64,000 bases of DNA from Acidobacteriota bacterium (GTDB lineage: Bacteria; Acidobacteriota; Thermoanaerobaculia; Multivoradales; J023). Positions 26,638-36,469 of the stretch are shown here, piece after piece. The DNA is taken from positions 1-64,000 of the forward strand of contig JAJCXR010000045.1 in assembly GCA_029263315.1 (NCBI GenBank), in the 5' to 3' direction. The notes beneath the pieces were generated by a model. The model did no database searches, was not told the origin of the DNA, and worked only from the letters and a program-made list of their open reading frames with translations. The translations under genes and the position numbers were made by a program. How positions within the stretch are numbered: the first letter of the stretch is position 1; each line of letters starts with the position of its first letter.

Positions 26638-29600
26638 GTGGGTTGGAGCCTGTTGGAAGTGCGGCGCTTACGCGCTCGATCCCCCTCCCTGCTCGCCTTG
26701 CTACCCGTCGTGGCCTCGCTGCAATACTTCTGGCTCCGGGTTGCGACGTCGCCGCCACAGGTTGCCCTACGATGGAATGATCCCGGGCGGTGGAGCGACC
26801 CCGGACAGTGGAGCGACCCCGGGCAGTGGAGCGATCTTCTGATGGCCACCGCCCTGTGTCTTGTGCCGTGGCATCTGGCCCGGCAGCGCGCCGTCGCTCA
26901 GGCGATGTCCGGCCCGACCCCCCTCGCCAGCCCCACCCTCGACGAAATCGCCGAGGCTCCTCTGGGGCTGTTGGTGGCCAACGCTCCGGCGATTTTCTTC
27001 GTTCTGGATCCACAGGGCGTCATCACCCTTTCGGAGGGGCGGCAGCTGGAGCGCTTAGGCCTGAAGCCGGGGCAGATGGTAGGGGCTTCGGCCCCCGAGG
27101 TCTATGCCGACAACCAGGTGACCGTCGACCAACTGCGGGCCGTCCTGGCGGGCGAGGCGCGCCACTGGGTGGCAAAAGTTGGGGAGCATTTCTTAGACAC
27201 CCACGCCCTGCCGGTGCGTGACCGGGGCGGGTCTTTGTCGGGAGTCATCGGGATTGCCGTCGATATCACCGAGCACAAGCTGACCGAGGCGGCCTTGCAG
27301 GCTTCGGAGACCAAATTCTCTTTGGCCTTCAGTGCCAGCCCGGATGCCTTCGTAATCTCGACCATTGAACATGGCCGAATTCTCGACGTCAATCCCGGAT
27401 TCGAGAGAATCACCGGCTGGACGAGGGATGAGATCGTCGGTCGCACCAGCGAAGACATCCGGCTCTGGGTGGACGCCGAGCAGCGCCGAAATCTCTTCGA
27501 GAAAGAGTTGCCACATGGACCTGTGAGGCAGGTCGAGATGAAGTTCCGCCATCGCGACGGCAACCTGCTGACCTGCCTTTTCTCGTTGGAGGTCTTCACC
27601 TTCGAGGGGCAACCGTGCGCCGTGTCGGTGGTGCAGGACATCACCGCCCGCAAGCAAGCTGAGCAAGCCCTGCGGCGCTCAGAGCAACGGTTTGTCACCG
27701 CCTTTCGGGCCAGCCCGGACGCCATCAGCATCACCCGATGGCCGGATGGCCAAATCCTGGACGTCAACCTCGGTTTTGTCGAGATCACCGGCTATGCCAT
27801 GGCGGAGGCGGTCGGCAGGACGACCCGCGATTTGAATCTTTGGGCGGATTGGGAGGAGCGTCGCCGGGTGCTGGATGAAATCGCCGAGCAAGGCAGCGTC
27901 CGTGGCGCCGAGATGACCCTGCGCCGCCAAGACGGCGTCTCGCGCCGGTGCCGGGTGTCGGCCGAGAGGGTGAACATTGCGGGCGAGCCCAGTTTGTTGG
28001 CCGTGCTGCACGACATCACCGAACAGAAGGCGGCTGAGGAGGCGGTCAAGGCGTCGGAAGAGAAATTCGCCACCGCCTTTCGGTCGAGTCCCGATGCCAT
28101 CCTGATCACCTCTCTTCCGGACGGTCGGATTCTGGAGGTCAATGAGGGCTTTTCAAGGATCAGCGGCTACTCCCGTGAAGAAGCTTTGGGCAGCACCACC
28201 AGGAAATTAGAGCTTTGGGCCTTTGAGGAACAGCGGCTGCGCATGCTGGCGCAGATCCAGGAATCGGGGCAGATCCGAGAATACCAGGCGGATATCAAGG
28301 CCCGTGACGGCAAGATCCGCATTTGCTTGCTGTCGGCGGAAACCGTCGATGTGCAAGGCGATCCCTGCCTGCTGTCCGTCGTGCGGGACGTCACCGAGCG
28401 GCGCCAAGCCGAGCAGGCGCTGCGGTTGTCGGAGGCCCGTCTGGTCACCGCCTTTCGTGCCAGCCCCGACGCCATCTTGATCAGCCGAATGCCCTCCGGT
28501 GAGCTGTTGGAAGTCAACGATAGCTTCTGTAGGTTGACCGGTTTGAGTCGTTCGGAGGCCCTGGGTCACACCATTCTCGAGCTGGGTTTGTGGAAGGACG
28601 CGGCGGCCTCGAAGGAGCTCATGGAACGTCTCGAGAAACAGCGCCGGATCCGCCATTTGGAGACCTACTTCTACAGTTCCGACGGCACCTACCATCCGGC
28701 CATGGCGGAGATCGAGATCGTCGAGATCGAAGGCGATTCGGCGCTGCTCTCGGTGGTCCGTGACGTCACCGATCTACGGCGCATCGAAACCTCCAGACGC
28801 CGACTCTCCCGCATGCTCGAGGCGATCTCGGACTTTGTCGCCATCGCAGACCTGGAGGGCAATCTCATCTATCTCAACGAAGGCGGTCGGCGCATGGTGG
28901 GGCTAGCCCTCGAGGCCGATGTCTCGAGTTTCCATTTGGCGGATTTTCATTTGCCGGAGGAGGTGCAATGGCTGCGTCACAATGTCTTGCCCGAGATCGA
29001 AAAGCTGGGGATCTGGAGCGGTGAAACCGTCATTTTGCGACGGGATGGGCGGCGGGTGCCGGCCCTCCAGGTGGTTACCCATCACGCCGGGAGCGATCCC
29101 GAGGACGAGCCTTTTCTCTCATCGATCGCCCATGACATCACCGAGCGTAAGCGCATGGAGGAGGCCTTGGTGGCCTCGGAAGAACGCTTTGCCAAGGCTT
29201 TCCATGCGACCCCCGACGCGATTCTGTTGGCCTCGATGCCCCTGGGCTCGATCCTCGAGGCCAACCAGGGATTCAGCCGTCTGACCGGTTATGGACGGCG
29301 GGAGGTGGTGGGGCGCTCCACCTCGCAGTTGGGGATTTGGCAGGACCCGGAATCACGACGGGAGATGATGGACCGCCTGTCGCGGGCCGGCACGGTCAAG
29401 AATTTCGAGGTCGCCATTCGAACCCGGGACGGGGACGTGCGGACCTGTATGCTGACCGGCGAGGTGGTTGAGCTGGGGGTGCGCCCTTGCTTGCTGCTGC
29501 TGCTGCGGGATGTCACCGAGAAGCGTTTGGCGGAAGCGGAGCGCAATGCCTTCGTCGAGGAGCTGGAGAACAAAAACGCCGAGCTCGAGCGTTTCACCTA

Positions 29601-30318
29601 CACGGTGTCCCATGACCTGAAGAGCCCGTTGGTGACCATCAAGGGATTTCTGGGTCTGTTGCGGCGGGATATCGACGCTTCGGCCATCAAGCGGGCGCAT
29701 CGCGACATCGATCGTATCCAAAGGGCCGCCGACACCATGGGCATGCTGCTGGACGAGCTCTTGGAGCTGTCGCGGGTGGGTCGGGTGGTGCATCCGGCGG
29801 AGGACGTGGATCTCGCCGATCTCACCCGAGAAGTGGTGGAGTTGCTGACCGGAATTCTCGCCGGCAGGCATGTGCGCCTGGACATCTCAGAGGATCTGCC
29901 GGTGGTCTTTGGGGATCGGCCTCGGTTGCGGGAGGTGATGCAGAATCTCCTCGACAACGCCATCAAGTTCCTGGGGGATGGCAACCCCAGTCCCCACATC
30001 GAAGTCGTTTGTGAGCAGCGGGGGGACGACCAAGTCATCCTGGTGCGGGACAACGGCGTTGGCATCGACCCCCGCTACCATCAAAAGATCTTCGATCTTT
30101 TCGATCGTCTCGATCCGACCATCGAGGGCACCGGCATCGGGCTGGCCTTGGTCAAGCGTATCGTCGAGTTTCACCAGGGGCGCGTCTGGGTGGAGTCTGA
30201 AGGTCCAGGCAAGGGATCTGCGTTTTGCTTCACCCTAGGGGCTCGGCCGAACACCGAGGAGAGCGGGATTGCCAGCCAGAACGGGGCCGGGGGGGCGAGC
30301 CCAACGGCAGCAACCTGA
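26638..30318 (+). CDS. Multi-PAS sensor histidine kinase with seven PAS domains
   Basis: The 1226-residue protein carries one degenerate PAS (residues about 105-200) and then six more, four of them near-identical in layout (FRASPDAI ... GRILEVNEGFSRISGYSREEALG). After the last PAS come a HisKA domain (FTYTVSHDLKSPLVTIKG) and an HATPase domain (DNAIKFL, DNGVGID, GTGIGLALVKRIVE), similar to phytochrome-type kinases. The only usual start, GTG 26638, lacks a ribosome site. In-frame coding continues upstream to about 26593 just after GGAGGAG, adding VILSLISSLLYSFAVGWSLL, a membrane helix. The true start is probably a non-standard ATC, ATT or CTG at 26593-26602. No partner regulator is nearby. Confidence 0.88.
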   Translation: MGWSLLEVRRLRARSPSLLALLPVVASLQYFWLRVATSPPQVALRWNDPGRWSDPGQWSDPGQWSDLLMATALCLVPWHLARQRAVAQAMSGPTPLASPTLDEIAEAPLGLLVANAPAIFFVLDPQGVITLSEGRQLERLGLKPGQMVGASAPEVYADNQVTVDQLRAVLAGEARHWVAKVGEHFLDTHALPVRDRGGSLSGVIGIAVDITEHKLTEAALQASETKFSLAFSASPDAFVISTIEHGRILDVNPGFERITGWTRDEIVGRTSEDIRLWVDAEQRRNLFEKELPHGPVRQVEMKFRHRDGNLLTCLFSLEVFTFEGQPCAVSVVQDITARKQAEQALRRSEQRFVTAFRASPDAISITRWPDGQILDVNLGFVEITGYAMAEAVGRTTRDLNLWADWEERRRVLDEIAEQGSVRGAEMTLRRQDGVSRRCRVSAERVNIAGEPSLLAVLHDITEQKAAEEAVKASEEKFATAFRSSPDAILITSLPDGRILEVNEGFSRISGYSREEALGSTTRKLELWAFEEQRLRMLAQIQESGQIREYQADIKARDGKIRICLLSAETVDVQGDPCLLSVVRDVTERRQAEQALRLSEARLVTAFRASPDAILISRMPSGELLEVNDSFCRLTGLSRSEALGHTILELGLWKDAAASKELMERLEKQRRIRHLETYFYSSDGTYHPAMAEIEIVEIEGDSALLSVVRDVTDLRRIETSRRRLSRMLEAISDFVAIADLEGNLIYLNEGGRRMVGLALEADVSSFHLADFHLPEEVQWLRHNVLPEIEKLGIWSGETVILRRDGRRVPALQVVTHHAGSDPEDEPFLSSIAHDITERKRMEEALVASEERFAKAFHATPDAILLASMPLGSILEANQGFSRLTGYGRREVVGRSTSQLGIWQDPESRREMMDRLSRAGTVKNFEVAIRTRDGDVRTCMLTGEVVELGVRPCLLLLLRDVTEKRLAEAERNAFVEELENKNAELERFTYTVSHDLKSPLVTIKGFLGLLRRDIDASAIKRAHRDIDRIQRAADTMGMLLDELLELSRVGRVVHPAEDVDLADLTREVVELLTGILAGRHVRLDISEDLPVVFGDRPRLREVMQNLLDNAIKFLGDGNPSPHIEVVCEQRGDDQVILVRDNGVGIDPRYHQKIFDLFDRLDPTIEGTGIGLALVKRIVEFHQGRVWVESEGPGKGSAFCFTLGARPNTEESGIASQNGAGGASPTAAT

Positions 30319-30443
30319 AAGCCGGCGACCTGAGAGACGGCGACCCTTGGCATATACTCTCGCCCGCCCCGCGTCTTGGTCGAGCCATCGCGGAAGATTC
30401 TGAGACGCAGCCCAGCATGCGAAGGACCCTTGGACAATTTCCG

Positions 30444-31784
30444 ATGCAAAATATGAATTCAAAGCTCGTTGTCAGACTTTTTGCCTGGCTCATGCCATGC
30501 CTGTGGTTGAGTGCCGTTGCGGCGGCCCAAACCCCCCGCTTGGGCCAGGAAACACAGATCAATAGCTTCACCACCGGCCTGCAATTTGTACCGGCGGTGG
30601 CGGACGACGGTCGCGGCGGTGGCCTGGTGGTGTGGATGTCGCAAACCTCGCCGCAGGACGATAGCGGCTATTCGATTCGCGGTCGACGGCTGGCCACCGG
30701 CGGCGGCGAGGAGCTGCAGATCAACGATCAAACGGCGGGGGCACAGCGCTGGCCGGCGGTGAGCATGACTCCGGCAGGGGCCTTCATCGTCGTCTGGGCC
30801 AGCCCCGGGGACGGGGAAGGCGAGAGCGTCCAGGCACGAATATTCGACCCCGGCGGCGACCCCGTGGCGGGGCAGTTTCAAGTCAACGACTACACCACAG
30901 GCCCGCAAAGCTATCCCTCCATCGCCAGCCGTGGGGACGGTGACTTCGTGGTGGTTTGGTCGAGCCTCGGCTCCGCCGGGGACGACTCCATCACCTACAG
31001 CATCCAGGGACGCCGCTTCGCCTCCGACGGCAGCCCCTTGGGACCCGACTTTCAGATCAATGCTTACAGCACCGGCGACCAAGCGCGGCCGAAAGTGCGA
31101 TGGATGTCCGACGACAGCTTCGTGGTGGCCTGGACTAGCCAGGGCTCGGCCGGCGGTGACACCTCGGGTCGCAGTGTGCAAGGTCGGGTCTTCGCCTCCG
31201 ATGGCACGCCGATGACCTCCGATCTCCAGCTCAATACCTTCACCACCGGGCAGCAGCAGAACGTCGGCCTGGCGCCCAGCGACTCGGATCTGCTGGTGGT
31301 GTGGTCGAGCGCCGGGTCGCCGGGCGATGACAACGATCAGTCGAGTGTGCAGGGGCGGCTCATGGCCGCGGATCTGACGCCCCTGGGGGAGCAGTTCCAG
31401 ATCAACGGCTACACCTCCGGATTTCAGATTTCCCCCGCCGTCGCCGCCCTGGCGAGCGGCGGCTTTGTCGTCGTCTGGGAAAGTCTTGGCTCACCGGCGG
31501 ACGATACCTCCGACCGCAGCATCCAAGGCCAAGAGATCGATGCCGCGGGGGCCCTGGCTGGGGCACAGTTCCAGATCAACACTTGGACCGACAGCTATCA
31601 ATTGCTGCCGCAGGTGGCGGCGGACCAGCAGGACGGCGACTACCTGGTGGTTTGGAACAGCGCCGGCTCCTTCGCCGACGACAACGACTCCACCAGCGTG
31701 CAAGGACAACGCTTCGGTCGGCGGTTCTTTGTCGACGGTTTCGAAAGCGGTGATCTGGCCGCATGGTCCAACAGCACCCCTTGA
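30444..31784 (+). CDS. Secreted seven-repeat protein, probable beta-propeller, with a C-terminal tag
   Basis: The 446-residue protein has a signal peptide (KLVVRLFAWLMPCLWLSAVA, then AAQ). The mature part consists of seven repeats of about 55 residues. Each starts with a QINxxTTG-like turn, continues with GGFVVVWESLGS and ends in SIQGRRF. Seven such repeats suggest a seven-bladed propeller. The last residues, FFVDGFESGDLAAWSN, form a tag I know from many secreted proteins of Acidobacteriota-like genomes; its purpose is not established. Role unknown, perhaps adhesion or ligand binding at the cell surface. ATG 30417 and ATG 30444 are both possible; the second fits a normal signal peptide better. 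Confidence 0.75.
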   Translation: MQNMNSKLVVRLFAWLMPCLWLSAVAAAQTPRLGQETQINSFTTGLQFVPAVADDGRGGGLVVWMSQTSPQDDSGYSIRGRRLATGGGEELQINDQTAGAQRWPAVSMTPAGAFIVVWASPGDGEGESVQARIFDPGGDPVAGQFQVNDYTTGPQSYPSIASRGDGDFVVVWSSLGSAGDDSITYSIQGRRFASDGSPLGPDFQINAYSTGDQARPKVRWMSDDSFVVAWTSQGSAGGDTSGRSVQGRVFASDGTPMTSDLQLNTFTTGQQQNVGLAPSDSDLLVVWSSAGSPGDDNDQSSVQGRLMAADLTPLGEQFQINGYTSGFQISPAVAALASGGFVVVWESLGSPADDTSDRSIQGQEIDAAGALAGAQFQINTWTDSYQLLPQVAADQQDGDYLVVWNSAGSFADDNDSTSVQGQRFGRRFFVDGFESGDLAAWSNSTP

Positions 31785-31820
31785 CGAGCGGACCTTCGCA
31801 ACAACTTTTTTGGAGACATC

Positions 31821-34613
31821 GTGGCGGCGCATCGAACGAGCTTTGTGAGGGGGTCCGGGTTGGGGGTCGGTGGCTGGGGATGCCTGGTCGGAGGGCTGCT
31901 GCTGCTCACCGCCTGCGGTCCGGCGGAGGAGTCGATGGACCGGGCGACGGTGCCCCGCCAGCCGCGCTCCATCCTTTTGGTCACCCTCGATACGACGCGG
32001 GCCGACCACCTGTCGCCCTACGGGGCGGAGAACGTTGAAACGCCTCATCTGCAAGCCTTGGCCGGCGATGGGGTGCTCTTTCGCCATGCCTATTCGGTGG
32101 CGCCGATCACCTTGGTGGCCCACACCAGTATTCTCACCGGGCTCTATCCGCCGGAGCATGGGGTGCGCAACAACGGCACCCACTACGTGCCCGACGAGCT
32201 CGAAACCCTGGCCGAGATCCTAGCTCGGGAGGATTACCGGACCGCCGCCTTTGTCTCGGCGGCGGTGCTGGAAAAACGCTACGGGCTGCCGCAGGGATTC
32301 GAGCTCTACGACGATGATCTGTCCAGCGGCCGGGAGCGCCATCCGCGCATGGTGCCGGATCGTCCCGCCGAAGCGACGGTCGACTCCGCCTTGGCCTGGC
32401 TCGACGGCGTCGGCGACGACGAACGATTCTTCGCCTGGGTGCATTTCTACGATCCCCACGCCGCCTACTCACCGCCTGCCCCCTACCGTGACCGCTTCCG
32501 CGATCGCCCCTACGACGGCGAAATCGCCTACATGGACGCTCAGATCGGCCGCCTGCTCGAGCATCCCCGGCTACGGCGCAACCAAGAGTTGGTGGTGTCG
32601 GTGATCGGTGACCATGGCGAGAGCTTTGGCGAGCACGGTGAGCAGACCCACGCCGTCCTGGCCTACGACGCCACCCTCCGGGTACCGTGGATTCTGCGGT
32701 TGTCAGGCGGCCCCAAGGGCTTGGTCTACCGTGAGCCGGTGAGCCAAGTGGATGTCCTTCCGACCTTGCTCGACGCCGTCGACCTGGAGCCATCGCCTGA
32801 GCTTCCCGGCATCAGCACCCTACGGCGGCTCGACGGCAGCAACAAGGAGCCCCGGGGGGTGATGTACTCCGAGACCTACTTGCCCTACTACTCCTATGGC
32901 TGGGCCAAGCTGAAGGTGTTGCGCCGGGGTTTCCTCAAATACATCGAAGCGCCGACGCCCGAGCTCTACGATCTGCGTCGGGACCCGAACGAGCTGTCGA
33001 ACCGGTTCCAGCAGCAACCGGGCGATGCCCACGACCTGAGCCGTGACCTGGCGGAGCTGATGCAGCAAGTGGGGGACCCGGAACGAGAAACCTCCCTGCA
33101 ACTCGACGCCGAGGCGGCGGACAAGTTGCGCAGCTTGGGCTATCTGGCCATCGGCAGCGTCAGCAACAGCGAACGCCAACGGCCCGACCCCAAAGATGTC
33201 GTGCATCTGCATGTCGGCTTGGAGAAGGCGCGGCGCTTCATGCAAGATCGGCTCTACGAGCAGGCGGCGCAGCAGTTGCGCCAGGTATTGCAAGAGGATG
33301 CAACCAATCTGGCGGCCCTCAACGAGCTGTCGATGGTCTACGAGGAGCAGGGCAAAAGCGAAGAAGGGTTGGAGGTCGTGCAGCGGGCCTTGGCCCTAGA
33401 TCCCCAGAATCCGGGTTTGACCCTGCGACTCGCCTCCTTCGAGGCCCAACGGCAGAATCTCGACAAAGCCCTGGAGCTCACCCAGGCCGTCCTGGAGATG
33501 GACCCCAACCACCTGGAAAGCAGGATTCAGCGGGCCCTATTTCTGCAGCGGCAGCGCAAGTTCGAGGCGGCGGAGGAGGAGCTGGAACGGGCCCTGGAAC
33601 GGGAACCGCAGCATCCTCGGCTCAACGCCCTCTACAGCCGCATGGTGGAGATGCGCCGCGGCGAGCTGGAGGCGGCGGAGCAACGCCTGCGCCGGGTTTT
33701 GACCACCGATCCTTTCTTGGTGCTCGGCTATCGCCTGCTGGGGGATGTGCTGGCCCGGCGGGGCGCCGTCGAGGAGGCGGTCGATGTCTTGCGTCAAGGC
33801 TTGGAGCGTGCCCCCGACGATCCACAGCTGCATGCCCGCCTGGGGCTCCTGCTGGCCCGCAACGGCCTGGGCGGGGCCGAAACGGAGCGCCATTTGAGCG
33901 AAGCCATCCGTTTGAGTGAGACCTTTCAAGGCGATTTGCATGCCGCCCGCGGTGGCCTGCTGGCGGAGCAAGGGCGTTTGGCCGAAGCCCTCGACGAATA
34001 CGAGAGGGTGCTGGCGGTGGAGCCGGGCAATGTCGCTGCCCGCAACAACCGCGCCATCGCCTGGTATCAGATGGGCCGCCAAGACGAGGCCGTCCAAGAG
34101 CTGCGGCAAGTGATCGCCGAGCATCCCAAACACGCCGATTCCTATAACAACCTGGCCGCCATCGCCATCCACCGGCGCGACTGGCCGGAAGTGGAGCGCC
34201 AATCCCGCGCCGCCCTGGCGGTGGACGATGGGCTCGTCCAAGCGTGGAACAACCTCGCCGTCGGTCTGGAAGAGCAAGATCAGACGTCGGCGGCGGAAAA
34301 GGCCTATCGCCGGGCCCTGGAGCTGGAGGACGGCTATTGGCAGGCGCGCTTCAATCTGGGTGTGCTGCTCCGCAAGGCGGGACGCCTCGACGAGGCCAAG
34401 CAGGCCTTCGAGCGCGTCCTGGTGGGAGTGCCCGGCTTTCCCGATGTCCACCTCGAGCTCGGCGAGCTGCTGTCTCAGGGATCGGCCGTCGAGGTTGCGC
34501 AAGCCCGAGACCACTGGAACGCCTGGCTACGCTTGCAGCCGCAGCACCCCAGGGCGGAGGAGATCCGGCAGCGGATTCAGGGTTTGGCGGAGCGTCCGTC
34601 TAGCGGGAATTAG
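31821..34613 (+). CDS. Lipoprotein with sulfatase-fold domain and TPR repeats
   Basis: The 930-residue protein has a lipobox (GGLLLLTAC, Cys at about 32). The alkaline-phosphatase/sulfatase fold follows: LLVTLDTTRADHLSPYG with metal-binding Asp residues, and VSVIGDHGESFGEHG with the second metal site. The sulfatase CxPSR nucleophile is replaced by APITLVAHTSILTGLYP, so there is no formylglycine cysteine; a threonine nucleophile, as in phosphoethanolamine transferases, is more likely. Residues about 460-925 are about ten TPR repeats (ALDPQNPGLTLRLA and similar). It is expected on the outer face of a membrane. GTG 31821 has GGAG six bases upstream. The gene follows the propeller gene closely. 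Confidence 0.85.
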   Translation: MAAHRTSFVRGSGLGVGGWGCLVGGLLLLTACGPAEESMDRATVPRQPRSILLVTLDTTRADHLSPYGAENVETPHLQALAGDGVLFRHAYSVAPITLVAHTSILTGLYPPEHGVRNNGTHYVPDELETLAEILAREDYRTAAFVSAAVLEKRYGLPQGFELYDDDLSSGRERHPRMVPDRPAEATVDSALAWLDGVGDDERFFAWVHFYDPHAAYSPPAPYRDRFRDRPYDGEIAYMDAQIGRLLEHPRLRRNQELVVSVIGDHGESFGEHGEQTHAVLAYDATLRVPWILRLSGGPKGLVYREPVSQVDVLPTLLDAVDLEPSPELPGISTLRRLDGSNKEPRGVMYSETYLPYYSYGWAKLKVLRRGFLKYIEAPTPELYDLRRDPNELSNRFQQQPGDAHDLSRDLAELMQQVGDPERETSLQLDAEAADKLRSLGYLAIGSVSNSERQRPDPKDVVHLHVGLEKARRFMQDRLYEQAAQQLRQVLQEDATNLAALNELSMVYEEQGKSEEGLEVVQRALALDPQNPGLTLRLASFEAQRQNLDKALELTQAVLEMDPNHLESRIQRALFLQRQRKFEAAEEELERALEREPQHPRLNALYSRMVEMRRGELEAAEQRLRRVLTTDPFLVLGYRLLGDVLARRGAVEEAVDVLRQGLERAPDDPQLHARLGLLLARNGLGGAETERHLSEAIRLSETFQGDLHAARGGLLAEQGRLAEALDEYERVLAVEPGNVAARNNRAIAWYQMGRQDEAVQELRQVIAEHPKHADSYNNLAAIAIHRRDWPEVERQSRAALAVDDGLVQAWNNLAVGLEEQDQTSAAEKAYRRALELEDGYWQARFNLGVLLRKAGRLDEAKQAFERVLVGVPGFPDVHLELGELLSQGSAVEVAQARDHWNAWLRLQPQHPRAEEIRQRIQGLAERPSSGN

Positions 34614-34864
34614 CGCCCCCCGCCCGCCGCGGGTGATCTCAACCCCCGGCGACGGACACCAATTGCATTTCCGAGGTCGTCTGGATGACCAACGTTGGGC
34701 TGACGGGGTGACGGCGGCGGTCTTGGTGTCGTCGGCAGGCGCAGGGCTCGCCAGAGCGGGCGAGATCGGAAGGGCAAGCGGCAGGGCGGTGACGATCAGC
34801 ATCGGCTGGGGTTTGGCGGCTCTGGCGAGCATTTGGGTCCCCAAAAAGCTTCTGTCCCCAAGAA

Positions 34865-36016
34865 TTACCGCCCCAATCGTCGCGCCACCTCCCGCACGGC
34901 CTGCAAGGCGGTCGGACGGTCAAGGAAACGGCCGGGGAAGTCCTCCATCACCTGCACTGCGATGTCGGCCAGACTGCCTTGACCATCCATCCGTCGCAAT
35001 ATTTCCATTTCGATGCGACCGTCGTCGCTGAGCTGGGGCCTGAAGCCTTCCGCCTGGCGGTGCAGGGTATCGGCGGAGAGGAAGGTGCCCAAGAACGTGG
35101 ACTGTTGGCATTGGCGCATTGGGCCACCGTCGGCGGGGTACAGCTCGCAACGCCAGGTCCACAAGGAGCCGTCGGCTTGGATTTCGAGGTCGACTTCCAA
35201 GCGGTCGCCCGCCTCGACGGCCCAGGGCGTTTCGATGGGTAGCACCGATTGACACCAGCTGCGGGCGCCGTCGTCGGGGGCGTTGTGGATGGTGATCCCA
35301 GCGCTCAGACGGCTGTGGAACCAGGCGCCAAGACCTCGCAAGGTGCCCGGCCGTGTGATGGTCAAGCGGCGGCGGCCGCCGTAGTCGGGGGAGCCGTGGC
35401 GGCTGAGGTCGAGGTGGGGTAGGGAGACGGGAGACGAGATCAAGGTTTTTGCACGCAGCCGCTGCCAGGCCAGTTGATTGGCGGCCAGGGGACGCAGGGT
35501 GGAGTAGTCGAGGCCGTGGAGATCTGCGGGCCAGGCGTCGAGGTTAGCGCTGATGGTCGGGTCGTCGAGGGCACAGATTTGGAGGGCCACGCTCTGCGGC
35601 ACGATGGCGGCATCGGGTTTCAGCAGGCGCTGGCGGGCATCGAGCACGGTGCCTAGGATGCCCTCGTCGAAGCCGCCGTTGCCCAAGGTCTCGGTAAGCA
35701 GGACATCGGCCCGCTGCTCCAGGGTCACATCTTGAGAACGTTGCCGCAGCCATTGGATGCGCCCCTCGAAGCCGTGGCGACGACCCAGCCGGCGGGCCAG
35801 CTCGATGACCTCGCCGGAGTCGATGGCGATGACCCGGACGGCCCCCGCTTGGCAGGCGAAGAAGGACAGCAAACCGGTGCCACAGCCGATGTCGAGCACC
35901 GTGTCGCCGGGCCGCACGGTGGCGTCGATGGCCTGGCGAAAGGCCTCGACGCGCACGGGATCGGTGAGCATCGAGCGGTGATAGTCGAGGATGGTGGCGA
36001 GGCTTTTGTCATACAT
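34865..36016 (-). CDS. PRMT-fold SAM methyltransferase divergent from the lasso cluster
   Basis: The 383-residue protein begins with ILDYHRSMLTDPVRVEAFRQ, the typical entry of protein arginine methyltransferases. Motif I VLDIGCGTG (40-48) and the acidic IDSGEV that binds the SAM ribose follow. Both glutamates of the PRMT double-E loop are in place (E109 and E118 in TETLGNGGFDE). The C-terminal part is beta-barrel-like, as in PRMTs. Bacterial PRMT-like enzymes are rare. Its gene is back to back with the lasso operon and has a relative inside that operon, so modification of the lasso peptide (its single core Arg) is a plausible role. ATG 36016 is used because the upstream extension in the frame has no family resemblance. 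Confidence 0.75.
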   Translation of the reverse strand: MYDKSLATILDYHRSMLTDPVRVEAFRQAIDATVRPGDTVLDIGCGTGLLSFFACQAGAVRVIAIDSGEVIELARRLGRRHGFEGRIQWLRQRSQDVTLEQRADVLLTETLGNGGFDEGILGTVLDARQRLLKPDAAIVPQSVALQICALDDPTISANLDAWPADLHGLDYSTLRPLAANQLAWQRLRAKTLISSPVSLPHLDLSRHGSPDYGGRRRLTITRPGTLRGLGAWFHSRLSAGITIHNAPDDGARSWCQSVLPIETPWAVEAGDRLEVDLEIQADGSLWTWRCELYPADGGPMRQCQQSTFLGTFLSADTLHRQAEGFRPQLSDDGRIEMEILRRMDGQGSLADIAVQVMEDFPGRFLDRPTALQAVREVARRLGR

Positions 36017-36099
36017 GGGGGCCGTCCGTGGGGAGCGCTGTGGCGGGGCTAGATGCCGTCTCGGTGCCTGGCATGGTATCGAAAAGCCGTGCCTTCGGG

Positions 36100-36127
36100 T
36101 TGGAGGGGTTGTCGACTTTGCTATAGT
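36100..36127 (+). promoter_or_regulatory. Candidate promoter of the lasso operon
   Basis: TTGGAG at 36100-36105 and TATAGT at 36122-36127 are 16 bases apart, ending 22 bases before the B1 start. The -10 box is good and the -35 box weak. It lies in the 132-base divergent gap shared with the methyltransferase gene. Confidence 0.5.
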
Positions 36128-36148
36128 CTCGGGCCTCGAGCGAGCCTG

Positions 36149-36469
36149 ATGATGTCCATGCAAATCGAAATCTCCAATCAAGTCCTGGTACGGGATCTCG
36201 ACGGCGAAGCCGTCATCCTCGACCTCAAGAGCCAACGCTACTTTGGCCTCGACGAGGTGGGTCTGGTGACTTGGCAGCTGATCTCCCAATTCCCCGACGT
36301 CGAGGTGGTGAAGGAGAAGATGCTGCAGGAATTCGAGGTCGATCTGGCCCGCCTGGAGGAGGATCTCGAAGTCTTCCTCGGGCGTCTAGAGGAAGAAGGG
36401 CTGATCACCGTGCACGGCCGCTCGCCGGAGACCCAGCGCGGGACCGACCTTGCTGCAAAAACTTCGTAG
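36149..36469 (+). CDS. Lasso peptide B1: PqqD-like leader-recognition protein
   Basis: This protein of about 106 residues is a stand-alone RiPP recognition element: IEISNQVLVRDLDGEAVILD, then SQRYFGLDEVGLVTWQLI and a helical C-terminus with FLGRLEEEGLI. It binds the leader of the precursor and delivers it to protease and cyclase. The following gene (B2) starts 20 bases before its stop. Three ATGs (36149, 36152, 36158) stand at the start; none has a strong ribosome site. Split B1 and B2 are the rule in Firmicutes and Actinobacteria, whereas many proteobacterial clusters have fused forms. Confidence 0.88.
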   Translation: MMSMQIEISNQVLVRDLDGEAVILDLKSQRYFGLDEVGLVTWQLISQFPDVEVVKEKMLQEFEVDLARLEEDLEVFLGRLEEEGLITVHGRSPETQRGTDLAAKTS

